A program made the position numbers and the translations under genes. From Novosphingobium aquimarinum (GTDB lineage: Bacteria; Pseudomonadota; Alphaproteobacteria; Sphingomonadales; Sphingomonadaceae), in contig NZ_WRPO01000027.1 in NCBI RefSeq assembly GCF_009746585.1, positions 1 through 51,519 of the forward strand: a stretch of 51,519 nt of DNA, read 5' to 3'. The notes under the pieces were generated by a model, which was not told the DNA's origin, made no database searches, and saw only the letters and a program-made list of their open reading frames with translations. Numbering within the stretch: position 1 is the stretch's first letter; every line of letters starts with the position of its first letter. Positions 41,042 through 49,856 of the stretch are shown one piece after another.

Positions 41042-42147
41042 CGCACAGCAGCCGCTTATTTGAGCCGACCTGCGTCGCGGGCATCAAATTGCCCAATCGG
41101 ATAGTCATGGCACCAATGACGCGGCGCAAGGCGCCAGAGGGTGTCCCCGGTCAAGACGTCCTGGAATACTACGAACGCCGGGCTGCTGCCGATGTAGGTC
41201 TGATTGTGACCGAAGGCGTTTGGATCAATCACCCTTCGGCATCGAACGCCAGCGACGTGCCGCACATCTATGGCCAGGAGGCTTTGGCAGCGTGGGGCCG
41301 CGTGGTCCAAGCGGTCCACGCGCAGGGCGCCAAGATAGCGGCGCAGCTTTGGCACGTCGGATCACTGGCTTCGGATTCGACGAGTGACAGTCGTCCGGAT
41401 CGGATCCTCAGCCCGTCGGGGTTCTACCGCGAAGACACGATTGTCGGTGAGCCGATGACAGAAGACGAGATCGCCGCGGTCATTGACGCTTATGCATCTG
41501 GCGTCGAGAATGCTCGCGCGGTCGGATTTGATGCGGTCGAGTTTCACGGCGCACATGGCTATCTTATCGACCAGTTCCTGTGGGAGCGGACGAACCGACG
41601 GACTGACGCTTACGGCGGCAACCTCAAGGAGCGCACCCGCTTTGCAGTCGAACTGATTGCCGAGTGTCGCCGCCGGGTGGGGCCGGACTACCCGCTGATC
41701 CTGCGGATTTCGCAGTTCAAGTACGAGGCTTACGACTACAAGCACGCTGCCAATCCAGACCAACTTGCAGAAATCATCGAACCTCTGGTGGATGCCGGAG
41801 TGTCGATCTTTCACTGCTCGCAGCGGCGTTTCTGGGAGCCGGAATTTGCTGGCGACGATCGCAATCTGGCGGGCTGGGTCAAGGCGATTGGTGGCAAGCC
41901 CACGATCACCGTAGGCTCCGTCGGCCTCAGCGCAGATTCGATCTCCACCAACTACCTTGAGCCCGGGACGCTAGCCGGGCCTGCCGATCTGCGCCGGCTT
42001 GAAGAGATGCTCGCTCGCGGCGACTTCGATCTGGTGGCGGTGGGGCGCGCTTTGCTCCAGGATTGGGAGTGGGCACGCAAGATCCATCAGGGCCGGCGTG
42101 ACGAACTCCTGCCCTATTCGACGGCTGCGATCGACACTTTCTACTGA
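41038..42147 (+). CDS. NADH:flavin oxidoreductase of the Old Yellow Enzyme family
   Basis: This 369-residue FMN-dependent TIM-barrel ene-reductase reduces activated C=C bonds. LFEPTCVAGIKLPNRIVMAPMTRRKA is the standard start (FMN binding), His170 and His173 with Tyr175 in EFHGAHGYLIDQF form the substrate pocket, and RTNRRTDAYGGNLKERTRF and AVGRALLQDWEW are family features. It starts within the K1 stop codon (ATGA). It occupies the third slot of cassette 1, where cassette 2 has a second kinase. A role in reducing an unsaturated intermediate is reasonable; the substrate is unknown. Confidence 0.93.
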   Translation: MTHSSRLFEPTCVAGIKLPNRIVMAPMTRRKAPEGVPGQDVLEYYERRAAADVGLIVTEGVWINHPSASNASDVPHIYGQEALAAWGRVVQAVHAQGAKIAAQLWHVGSLASDSTSDSRPDRILSPSGFYREDTIVGEPMTEDEIAAVIDAYASGVENARAVGFDAVEFHGAHGYLIDQFLWERTNRRTDAYGGNLKERTRFAVELIAECRRRVGPDYPLILRISQFKYEAYDYKHAANPDQLAEIIEPLVDAGVSIFHCSQRRFWEPEFAGDDRNLAGWVKAIGGKPTITVGSVGLSADSISTNYLEPGTLAGPADLRRLEEMLARGDFDLVAVGRALLQDWEWARKIHQGRRDELLPYSTAAIDTFY

Positions 42148-42171
42148 CGTCACGCCAGGACAGGATAGCCA

Positions 42172-43368
42172 ATGCTCAGCCCTTACGACGAATTCCCGAT
42201 ACACCAGACTTCGCACACATTCGCCAGCATCCCATCTACTGACTTCTCGTGGGATGACGGCTGCTATTTCGGGTTCTTCAGTCCCGCCGAGAAGGTGTTT
42301 CTCGCCGTCGGATACCGCGTCAATCCCAACTCCGACATAATCGGCGGCTTCGCGATCCTGAACGTCGATGGCAAGCAACACACGACGCGGTTCAGCCGAT
42401 GCTGGCGACGGGACATGACTACGCGGGTGGGACCGTTCGCGGTCGAGGTGATGGAGCCCTTGCGCAAGCTGCGCGTCAGCCTCGATGAGAACGAAACGGG
42501 GCTCAGCTTCGACCTCGTCTGGACCGGCGTTTCTCCAGCCGTTCTCGAAGAGCATCACCTCGCCGAGAACCGCATGCGTCGCACGACCGATCAGAGCCGC
42601 TATTGCCAGGCGGGTGAGCCGAGCGGCTTCATTCGATTTGGGGAGCAGCATTGGCAGGTGGACCCCGCCGGCTGGAGTTGCGCCCGTGACCATTCTTGGG
42701 GCCTTTACGCCGAGCGTCGACCGCTTTCCCCCGATCCGCGTTGGCTCCCGCCCAAGATCGTGCAGGCCCATCAGCGGGCGCTGCGCTTCTGGATCATACT
42801 GCGTGCGGGGCCATTCAGCGGCTTTTTCCATCTCCATGAAGATGCTGACGGCGTGCAGCGAGACTTTTCCGATGTTTTCGGAACCGCTCTGGGCGGCTCC
42901 CTCTTTGCAGGATGGGACAGCAAATTCGAGATAGCGACAGCTCGGCACGAGGCCGTCTATCAACCGGGCACTCGGCTGTTGAGCAAGGTCGTGATGGCCA
43001 TTACCGACACGCAGGGCGGTAACTGGAAGTTGGAGTTCGAAGCGGTCGCACCCCCATGGATCGCTCAAACTAGTGGCTATTTCCCGGGTGGCTGGAAGGA
43101 TGGCGGCAACGTCCACACCTACCATGGCTCAGAGGAACTCGCGCTCGAGAGCGACAGCTTCGACTTCTCGATTCAGCCGATTGATTATCGACCCTACCAG
43201 GCCGAGGCTGATACAACGGACATGTTCGGTGCCGGCAGCTCGAAGGTCCAAGGCATGGTGTACCTTTGCGCAGTGAAGGTGAAGGGGCCAGACGGTACGG
43301 TGGGACAGGGCGCTGCGCACGTCGAGCACTGGATCAATGGTAGGTATGCTCCCTACGGCTTCGAATGA
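42172..43368 (+). CDS. Cassette 1 protein B: lipocalin/CrtC-like protein with RDHSWG motif
   Basis: This 398-residue soluble beta-rich protein begins MLSPYDEFPIHQTSHTFA, with STDFSWDDGCYFGFF. The middle carries ARDHSWGLYAERRPLSPDP (Arg172, Asp173, His174), and the end GYFPGGWKDGGNVHTYHGSE and GAAHVEHWINGRYAPYGFE. The RDHSWG motif links it to protein A, though the two are otherwise diverged. AGGACAGGA lies upstream of the ATG. It closes cassette 1 and is followed by a bidirectional terminator. Its paralogue at 49857-51065 has the motif at identical residue numbers. The family matches DUF7064-type lipocalin-like proteins as I recall; activity unknown. Confidence 0.72.
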   Translation: MLSPYDEFPIHQTSHTFASIPSTDFSWDDGCYFGFFSPAEKVFLAVGYRVNPNSDIIGGFAILNVDGKQHTTRFSRCWRRDMTTRVGPFAVEVMEPLRKLRVSLDENETGLSFDLVWTGVSPAVLEEHHLAENRMRRTTDQSRYCQAGEPSGFIRFGEQHWQVDPAGWSCARDHSWGLYAERRPLSPDPRWLPPKIVQAHQRALRFWIILRAGPFSGFFHLHEDADGVQRDFSDVFGTALGGSLFAGWDSKFEIATARHEAVYQPGTRLLSKVVMAITDTQGGNWKLEFEAVAPPWIAQTSGYFPGGWKDGGNVHTYHGSEELALESDSFDFSIQPIDYRPYQAEADTTDMFGAGSSKVQGMVYLCAVKVKGPDGTVGQGAAHVEHWINGRYAPYGFE

Positions 43369-43406
43369 ACTTGGTTTTTGCCTCTTTGCGAAAACGAAAA
43401 AAGAAG

Positions 43407-43439
43407 GGGGCCCGGTCCATTTGGACCGGGCCCCTTTTT
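43407..43439. terminator. Bidirectional rho-independent terminator
   Basis: A 12-bp perfect stem, GGGGCCCGGTCC (43407-43418) with GGACCGGGCCCC (43423-43434), is followed by TTTTT (43435-43439). An A-rich run precedes it (43391-43405), giving a T-tract on the other strand as well. It lies between the convergent ends of protein B1 and TonB receptor 2, so it can serve both transcripts. Confidence 0.93.
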
Positions 43440-43500
43440 CAGGTGGGTAACAGAGTGCAAGAGGAGAGACGCTCAATGCGTCTCTCTTTGCTCCCGATGA

Positions 43501-45654
43501 TCAGTACTTGAATTCCACGCGTGCACCGATTGTGCGGGGCTCGTTCCACAGGCCATAGTAGCCTAAAGCGTTGTAGTTCGGTTCGGCGTAGAAGTTGTTG
43601 TCGAACAAATTGCGGGCGTAGGCCGAGATCTTGAACTGGCCGATCTCGTAGCCAACCGACAGGTCGACCAGGACTTCACCGTCCCGCTCCAGCAGGTTCC
43701 TGCCGTTGGTATCCAGCAGAATGCCGTTGGAGGCAAACTTGCTAGAATACTTCAAATTGGGCGAGATGTTCAGCTTGCCTGGACCGATTGGAAGGTCGAA
43801 GTTCAAGCCAGCGTTAAGTGTGACATCTGGAGCATTTAACAAGCGCTCACCGGTCCAATCCTGCGAAACGTTCACGAGGAGCGGGTCGGTGGGATTGTTG
43901 GGATCGTAAAAGTTGCCGGCAGTGCCCTGCACACCGGCATTTCCGTCCGGGAACTTGGTGAAGCGGCCATGCATCACTGCGCCGTTGACGAAGAAGCTCA
44001 AATTTTCGGTGGGGTTGAGCGTAACCTGGAACTCGCCGCCGTAGATTTCAGCCTTCGCCGCATTCTGTGCGATAGTGTTGCCGTTGACGTAACGGTTGGT
44101 CTGAATGTTGTTCCATTTGTAGTAGAACCCAGCCAGGCTGAGGTTCAACAGGTGGCTTCCGGTCTTGTATCCCACTTCGTACGCGGTGAGCTTCTCCGGC
44201 TTCAACGGCTGAGCCGCCAGATCCGCCGGACCAGTAAGACCCGTCGCGTCCGTATTGAACAGCCCGCTCTTGTAGCCCTGGCTGAATGAAGCGTAGACGT
44301 TTGACCGGGATGTCAGATCGTACTGCAGCACCGCACGCGGCGAAACGTTTTTGTAGGACTTGGTGCTCCGGAAGAACAAGCTGTCGTCTATCGTATCGTA
44401 TGTGAAAGAGCGTTTTTCAAACGTATATCGCAGACCGCCAATGACACGCAGATTATCGGTGATGCTGTAGGTCAGGTCGATGAACGGCGCGAGAGAGAAG
44501 GTGTCTTGGTGGTGATAGGCCCCGATGTATTCCTTCACAAACCTGTCGTCATAGATGAACAGACCCACCACGGCGTCGAGCGGCCCGGTCTTGGTGTTGA
44601 CGATGAACTCTTGCGAGAAAGTCTTCTGAGAAGAATCCCATTGTGCCACGATCGGGGCCACTGTGGATTGCGAAACGTCCACGTGAAGGAAGTTGTTGTC
44701 CTTCCTGTAAGCTGTCGTGGACTGAATGCTCGTGTCACCGAAGTTCTTCGTCATCTTCAACGAATACTGTGTGAAGTTGACATCATTGGTAGGCACAAAT
44801 CCAGCGAATGCCCGGTAGGGCGGCAGATCGACGTCACCGCCGAGCAGCTGATTTGAAATCGCAGGATAGACGGTCGCTCCGGAATCGCTGAGCTTGCCGT
44901 GCCAGAACGTGAACACTGCATTGAAGTCGGAATCGGGGCTGAAGCGCACCTTGATCCGCTCGCCCGAGTGTTCGACCGCGTTCAGCGGTGTGCCTGCCTT
45001 GACCGGCTGCGATCCCCCTGGGATGTTGTTGACTCCCATTTTGATCCAGCCGTCGGACTCGCGATAGTTTCCGGAAACGCTGACCGCCACCTTGTCGCCG
45101 ATCGGCACGCTGACATAGGCATTCGCGCCCCAGCCGTTGCGTTCTTCGACAAAGGCGGACGCGCGCGCGTCGATGGTGTCGAGGTCAGGGTCGGGCGTGA
45201 TGATGGTGATCGCACCGCCGGTGGCATTGCGGCCGAAGAGCGTGCCTTGAGGTCCTTTCAAGACTTCAACCCGCTCGACTGCCGCGAACTCGCTAAGCGC
45301 GCTTACAGGGTTGGGGATGTAGACGCCGTCGATGTACTGTGCGACGCTGTTCTCGCCCACGCGGCTGCCGACACCGCGGATGGTTGGCGTCACCCAAACA
45401 CCGTTGTGTGAAACTTCAATGCCTGGAACGAGCTTGGGCAAGTCCAGTGAAGTGCGGATCTGCTGCTGCTGAAGCGCTTCTTGCGAAATGGCAGTGATCG
45501 AGATCGGCACGTCGGTCAGTCGCTGCTCGCGCCGCTGTGCGGTTACGATGATGCCGCCGTCGCCATCGTCCGACTGTGGCTTGGTCTCTTGAGCCGTGGC
45601 CGCAAGCGGGATCAGTGACGAAGCGCAGAGCGCAAGCGTGAGTGTTCGCTTCAT
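43501..45654 (-). CDS. TonB-dependent outer-membrane receptor 2
   Basis: This 717-residue receptor has a signal peptide (about 1-21, ending ATAQE), a TonB-box-like segment (GGIIVTAQRREQRLTDVP), a plug domain with LKGPQGTLFGRNATGGAIT, and a barrel ending in the aromatic TIGARVEFKY terminus. GGGGAGG lies 9 bases before the ATG at 45654; a much longer frame upstream only overlaps the opposite-strand gene. It is homologous to receptor 1 but clearly different in the extracellular loops, so it probably takes up another compound. It sits between the two A-K-B cassettes and is divergent from cassette 2. Confidence 0.94.
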   Translation of the reverse strand: MKRTLTLALCASSLIPLAATAQETKPQSDDGDGGIIVTAQRREQRLTDVPISITAISQEALQQQQIRTSLDLPKLVPGIEVSHNGVWVTPTIRGVGSRVGENSVAQYIDGVYIPNPVSALSEFAAVERVEVLKGPQGTLFGRNATGGAITIITPDPDLDTIDARASAFVEERNGWGANAYVSVPIGDKVAVSVSGNYRESDGWIKMGVNNIPGGSQPVKAGTPLNAVEHSGERIKVRFSPDSDFNAVFTFWHGKLSDSGATVYPAISNQLLGGDVDLPPYRAFAGFVPTNDVNFTQYSLKMTKNFGDTSIQSTTAYRKDNNFLHVDVSQSTVAPIVAQWDSSQKTFSQEFIVNTKTGPLDAVVGLFIYDDRFVKEYIGAYHHQDTFSLAPFIDLTYSITDNLRVIGGLRYTFEKRSFTYDTIDDSLFFRSTKSYKNVSPRAVLQYDLTSRSNVYASFSQGYKSGLFNTDATGLTGPADLAAQPLKPEKLTAYEVGYKTGSHLLNLSLAGFYYKWNNIQTNRYVNGNTIAQNAAKAEIYGGEFQVTLNPTENLSFFVNGAVMHGRFTKFPDGNAGVQGTAGNFYDPNNPTDPLLVNVSQDWTGERLLNAPDVTLNAGLNFDLPIGPGKLNISPNLKYSSKFASNGILLDTNGRNLLERDGEVLVDLSVGYEIGQFKISAYARNLFDNNFYAEPNYNALGYYGLWNEPRTIGARVEFKY

Positions 45655-45903
45655 TTCAAAGGTACCTCCCCGTTCATTCGCAGTCCGACCGGATCGATTT
45701 TCTTTTCCGAAATCCGGGCCCAGGGCCGAGCGGCACGCTGAGCGAGCCAATATGATCGACAGACAGGGCGTAATGTCAATAAATTTCTCGACGATCATAA
45801 AAAATATCGATTTTGTGCTGCTTTGCCTATTTACCGGAACCGGCCTCTCCCATAGAAAGGTCGCGAGGTGGTGGGTACAAGCCGCGAGAGGATGTGAACG
45901 CTG
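45655..45903. promoter_or_regulatory. Divergent promoter region of TonB receptor 2 and cassette 2
   Basis: This 249-bp AT-richer gap holds both promoters. AAAATATCGATTTTG at about 45801-45815 resembles the palindrome AAAATCGATTTT upstream of xylG, sharing ATCGATTTT. An AGAGG sequence about 12 bases before GTG 45904 is the likely ribosome site of cassette 2. I cannot place -35/-10 boxes with confidence. Shared control by the GntR or LysR protein is inference. Confidence 0.45.
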
Positions 45904-46935
45904 GTGACTGTAACAGTCGGCAATTCGGCGCCGGGCGCCTCCGTACTCCCGGCCGCACTCGACGATTTTCCACTCGAGCCGTTCCCCCCGGTGCCGATGT
46001 GGAGCGAGAATTACGCGTTTATGATCAACAGCCCTGGCGATGGTCTTGCCCTCGCCAGCCAGTTGGGCCGTTGGCCAGTTGATCCGAGCGTTTGGCGTGA
46101 GTTCTTCATGCTCGCGCTGCCCGGCGAGCGGATTGTCTACCACAAGGCGTTTGGGCGCGAGCCGAATTTGCAGCAGATCCGTGCTTCGTTGTTCGCCATA
46201 GACGTTTTGGAACCCGGCCAGGCTTATCGGCTCCGCTTCGACGGCCCGGTTAGCAGCGACCGGCGTGACAGCCTGTTGACGCGCGGCATTACTCCTCGCC
46301 CGCTTTCTCCGCTGCAGTTTGACTTGGTGTTCGAAGGCGTTGCGCCGCCATGGGACATGAGCGGCCACGCGAAGGCTGCCGAGGCGTTGGCGGGAAAGTT
46401 GCACGTCGAGCAGGTGGGCTCCGTGTCGGGGGTCGTCACCTTTGGAGAGGAAAGCTACGGCATCCAGGGTGCCTTCGGGCAGCGTGATCACAGCCGCGGC
46501 ATCCGTGTGATCACCCAGCTTCACAGGCATTGCTGGGCGCAGGGTTGGTTCCCTGAAGCCGAACTGACATTTAACTTGTACATGATGGCTGTGCACGGCG
46601 GCCCGCCTGCCATGTCCAACGCCAGCCTCGCGACAAAAGGACGGCGTCTCGACGCAAAGGTCGTGTCAATTGACTTGATGCAAGCGGCGGGAGACCATCA
46701 GCGTGCCTACGCCGTCACGATTGACAGCGAGCTGGGCCCAATGACGTTCGAAATCGATCGGTTCGTCGCCAGCATGCCGGCGGCCTTCTGTTCGCCCTAC
46801 GACAAGTCTCCGGGTGCAATGCCGGGCTTCCATGCTGCGTCCTCGAATGAAGAGGCTGTGGTCTGGAAGTGGAACGGCTTGGAAGGGCCGGGCTGGAGTG
46901 AGCGTAGCTTCAACGCCAGTCCCTTTCCTGTATGA
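45904..46935 (+). CDS. Cassette 2 protein A: lipocalin/CrtC-like protein with RDHS motif
   Basis: This 343-residue protein starts at GTG 45904. Its N-terminus is about 18 residues longer than A1, then PMWSENYAFMI, LHVEQVGSVSGVVTFGEE and QRDHSRGIRV (Arg194, Asp195, His196), HCWAQGWFPEAELTFNLYMM and the C-terminal WKWNGLEGPGWSERSFNASP follow A1 closely. The stop overlaps the K2 ATG (ATGA at 46932-46935), exactly as in cassette 1. Soluble, no cofactor motif recognised. The gene order and coupling, retained after divergence, point to a joint function with the kinase. No function can be assigned from sequence. Confidence 0.72.
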   Translation: MTVTVGNSAPGASVLPAALDDFPLEPFPPVPMWSENYAFMINSPGDGLALASQLGRWPVDPSVWREFFMLALPGERIVYHKAFGREPNLQQIRASLFAIDVLEPGQAYRLRFDGPVSSDRRDSLLTRGITPRPLSPLQFDLVFEGVAPPWDMSGHAKAAEALAGKLHVEQVGSVSGVVTFGEESYGIQGAFGQRDHSRGIRVITQLHRHCWAQGWFPEAELTFNLYMMAVHGGPPAMSNASLATKGRRLDAKVVSIDLMQAAGDHQRAYAVTIDSELGPMTFEIDRFVASMPAAFCSPYDKSPGAMPGFHAASSNEEAVVWKWNGLEGPGWSERSFNASPFPV

Positions 46936-48386
46936 TCGGGCATGGACCAAGCGGGGCAAAACATCTTCTCGCGGCTATGCTCAGCGCCTGCGAGCACATG
47001 GTATTTCCGGGTGAGATCGACGCCGGGCTGACTTCGAGCAAGCTTGCGTTCCGCACCGCCTTGGAGATCCTCCTCGCTCGCGAGTGCACCGGGAACAGCG
47101 CCGCCTTGCAGTTGATGGCGGCCGCCGCCCGCTCGACAGGCGTGGACCCCCGCGACGATCACGGCGTCTCGGGCGATAGCGAATGGAGTAGGGCCTGTGC
47201 ATTGCTGCTTGCTGCAGAACGCAAGATGGCCGCGGAACGCGGTAATCTTGACGGTCTGGCCCTTGCGGCGCTGTGCCGATCCGAAGCCGATGTGCTTTCT
47301 CTCAGTCGCGCGAATCTCGATGTCGCACAAGAGAGGCATCCGCACGCAATTACCTCCGACCGCCTTGAGGCATACCTGCGGCACCGGACCGGTCACGGGA
47401 CGCTGCGCGTCCTGGAGCTACGGCATCTGATGGGCGGTTTCGGCAAGGAAACCGTTTTCTTCAGCACAGACTCCGATGCTCTACGCGGCGAATTCGTTCT
47501 ACGCCGCGACCAGCCGGTCGAGCTCGTGCCAGGTGCATGCCACCGCGTACGGCATGAGTACGCCGTCATCGACGCTGTCCGGCAGCGCGGCTTTCCTGCT
47601 CCAGATGTCCTCTGGCATGAATGCGATCACCCCATGATGCCAGGGCCGGACTTCTTCGTGATGCGCAAGAGCGAGGGCGCCACCATCGGCACCTTAGCGG
47701 GCGCAACCAGTGTCCCCGACCCTCGCCTTAACGAGCACTTGGGAAGCATGCTCGCTCGACTGCATGGGCTAGGGACGCTTCGCGAGCTCGGGGATCTTAC
47801 CGAGACGATCCGCAGCGATCTCTGGGGCGTATCGGGCGCTGAAGCGATCCGCACTTATGCGGCCAGCATGGAGACGATGCTGACCGACAATCCACACGCT
47901 GCTTCGCCCGCGACCCTGGGTGTCTGGCGCTGGCTGATCGCCAACGTGCCTGATAATCTGGGCCGCTCCTGCCTCATCCATGGCGACATTGGCTTCCACA
48001 ATATGCTGATGCGCGATGGAGAGCTGACGTGCCTTCTTGATTGGGAGAACGCACAGATCGGCCATCCCGGCATGGACTTGGGCTACGTCTACAACGCCGC
48101 TCACGAGAGCCTGGACTGGCATCGCGTCATGGAGGCCTACGAAGCTGGCGGAGGCATTCCGCTGTCAGAGCGCACGCTGCTGTTCTTCCGCATCCTGATG
48201 CTCGCGCGTCTTGTAACGACGCTGAACGTCGGTCCTGCGCATCTTTTCGTCGGCAACGTAGATCAGATGCGCCTCCTGAATGCGGAAGTGTTTCTGCGGG
48301 GCCCGGCACTCCAGAGGCTGGCGAACCTTATGGAACAGTATGAGAGCGCTGCTCCTGCCGTCCAGCGACTCGCCTGCAACACTTGA
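46932..48386 (+). CDS. Cassette 2 protein K2: APH-fold phosphotransferase
   Basis: This 484-residue paralogue of K1 has an N-terminal helical extension with ALQLMAAAARSTGVDP and AERGNLDGLALAALCRSEAD, and an APH kinase domain with MGGFGKETVFFS, RRDQPVELVPGACHRVRHE, CLIHGDIGFHNML (catalytic His350) and CLLDWENAQIGHPGMDLGYVY. The ATG at 46932 overlaps the A2 stop. Substrate lobes (HECDHPMMPGPDFFVMRKSE) keep the family pattern of K1. It probably phosphorylates the same class of hydroxyl compound. An acyl-CoA or drug kinase are other possibilities. Confidence 0.85.
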   Translation: MIGHGPSGAKHLLAAMLSACEHMVFPGEIDAGLTSSKLAFRTALEILLARECTGNSAALQLMAAAARSTGVDPRDDHGVSGDSEWSRACALLLAAERKMAAERGNLDGLALAALCRSEADVLSLSRANLDVAQERHPHAITSDRLEAYLRHRTGHGTLRVLELRHLMGGFGKETVFFSTDSDALRGEFVLRRDQPVELVPGACHRVRHEYAVIDAVRQRGFPAPDVLWHECDHPMMPGPDFFVMRKSEGATIGTLAGATSVPDPRLNEHLGSMLARLHGLGTLRELGDLTETIRSDLWGVSGAEAIRTYAASMETMLTDNPHAASPATLGVWRWLIANVPDNLGRSCLIHGDIGFHNMLMRDGELTCLLDWENAQIGHPGMDLGYVYNAAHESLDWHRVMEAYEAGGGIPLSERTLLFFRILMLARLVTTLNVGPAHLFVGNVDQMRLLNAEVFLRGPALQRLANLMEQYESAAPAVQRLACNT

Positions 48387-48405
48387 GAGTTGGAACGAAA
48401 TCACG

Positions 48406-49845
48406 ATGCCTGAGTCTCTTGATGCCGAAGTGGCGATCTTCCTGCGCGCCGTCCGAGAAGAACTGGCCCACTCCGAGCCTGGAAACGATCCGTTTCGGCC
48501 TATCCGCGCGCAACGGCTGGTCGGGGCGATCGACCATCTTATCATGAGAGCCGAGAATGGTGCTGCGCACGCAAGTGCCGGCCTCGCCGATGCTCGTCGC
48601 CTCCTCGAGCCTCATGGGGATTCTTTCCATGTCCAATCCGGCTCTGACGACGGATCCTTCGCGTTGGCCACTGCGGCGCGTGAACGAGCGTCCGGAGCTC
48701 GAAGCGCCACGGCAGCCGACGCTGATTACGACTCCTTTGTTGCTGCGCTTAGGGCAGATGCGCAGCGGCGAGCTGAGCGCCGCGCGGAAGGCCTGCTTCA
48801 GGCCGGACGCGATCGCGCACAACTTTTCGGCACGGCACGCGAAGAGACACCGGCGCTGACCGCTGCAGCAGTAGAGATCTTTCTCAAGACGCGCTTTCCG
48901 GAACACTCTACAATTAGCGTCGCGAACTTCGTGCGTCCTGCCGGCGTCTACTCGAAAGAAAACTATAGCTTCGACATCGTTGGCCTGGAAGCGCAGCCTA
49001 TCAAAGCAATCCTGCGTCGCGATCGCGGGTTCGAGATCATCCCGACCAGCGCTTCTGGCGAGTTCGAACTGCTCAACGCCTTGCGGGATCAAGGCCAGCC
49101 AGTCGCTCGATGCATTGCTGCGCAAACCGATAGCGCCGCCCCGCTCAATGGCCCATGCCTTATCATGGAGCGCGTGCCTGGAGCGCCGCCTGGAATGGCC
49201 CGCACGTCTCCTGAGGACAAGGAGGAGTGGAGCGCGATGGTGCTGCAGTTGGCAGCTGCTCTCGCGCGCCTCCATTCTGTAGATGTAAGCCGGTTGCCGC
49301 TCGATGGCAGTGGGCAGAGCAACCGCGCAGCGTTCCTGGCGGTGCTCGATGAGTATCACGACCGCCTCCATCGCTGCGAGCGTGAGCCTTACCCGCTAGT
49401 AGAGGCTGCCTTCGTCTGGCTCTACAATCATGCGGGCCTGATCGACGACACCACCGTCATGGTGCACGGCGATTACGACATGCGCAATGTGCTGTTCGAA
49501 GAGGGGAAGCTGACGGCCATCCTCGATTTCGAACTCGCGCACATCGGGCACCCGGCAGAAGACCTGGGATATGTGGCTCCCGACGTCCTTGAGACAATGG
49601 ACTACGGCCGTTTCATGGAAGCTTACCAGGCAGCTGGCGGGCCGGCGGTTGCGCCACGGCTGATCCACTACTTTCATGTGTGGCGATGGACCTTCCACGC
49701 TGTCTGCAACATCGTGGCGTTCAGCGGCTACCGCAGTGGCGTGCATGATGATCTGCTGCTCGGCACTGTCAGCTTTGTCGAGTTTCGCCGCGTGCAGGAG
49801 AAGCTGATGGCGCTTCTTCCGGGCGGCCCGCTTTATCCCGCATGA
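48406..49845 (+). CDS. Cassette 2 protein K3: second, divergent APH-fold phosphotransferase
   Basis: This 479-residue protein has an N-terminal helical domain (PESLDAEVAIFLRAVREELA, then PIRAQRLVGAIDHLIMRAEN) and a kinase domain with GVYSKENYSFDIVG, LRRDRGFEIIPTSASGEFEL, MVHGDYDMRNVLFEEGKL (His354) and AILDFELAHIGHPAEDLGYV. The aspartate context DFE replaces DWE of K1/K2, and the nucleotide-side motif YSKENY differs from GGFGKE. It is more distant from K1 and K2 than they are from each other. ATG 48406 follows K2 by 19 bp; longer starts overlap K2. It takes the place of the OYE gene of cassette 1. Confidence 0.82.
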   Translation: MPESLDAEVAIFLRAVREELAHSEPGNDPFRPIRAQRLVGAIDHLIMRAENGAAHASAGLADARRLLEPHGDSFHVQSGSDDGSFALATAARERASGARSATAADADYDSFVAALRADAQRRAERRAEGLLQAGRDRAQLFGTAREETPALTAAAVEIFLKTRFPEHSTISVANFVRPAGVYSKENYSFDIVGLEAQPIKAILRRDRGFEIIPTSASGEFELLNALRDQGQPVARCIAAQTDSAAPLNGPCLIMERVPGAPPGMARTSPEDKEEWSAMVLQLAAALARLHSVDVSRLPLDGSGQSNRAAFLAVLDEYHDRLHRCEREPYPLVEAAFVWLYNHAGLIDDTTVMVHGDYDMRNVLFEEGKLTAILDFELAHIGHPAEDLGYVAPDVLETMDYGRFMEAYQAAGGPAVAPRLIHYFHVWRWTFHAVCNIVAFSGYRSGVHDDLLLGTVSFVEFRRVQEKLMALLPGGPLYPA

Positions 49846-49856
49846 AGGAAGTGACC

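Noticed and set aside
45655..46596. N-terminal extension of TonB receptor 2 upstream of position 45654
   Set aside because: The extension lies opposite protein A of cassette 2, lacks a signal peptide, and would place the real signal sequence in the middle of the protein.
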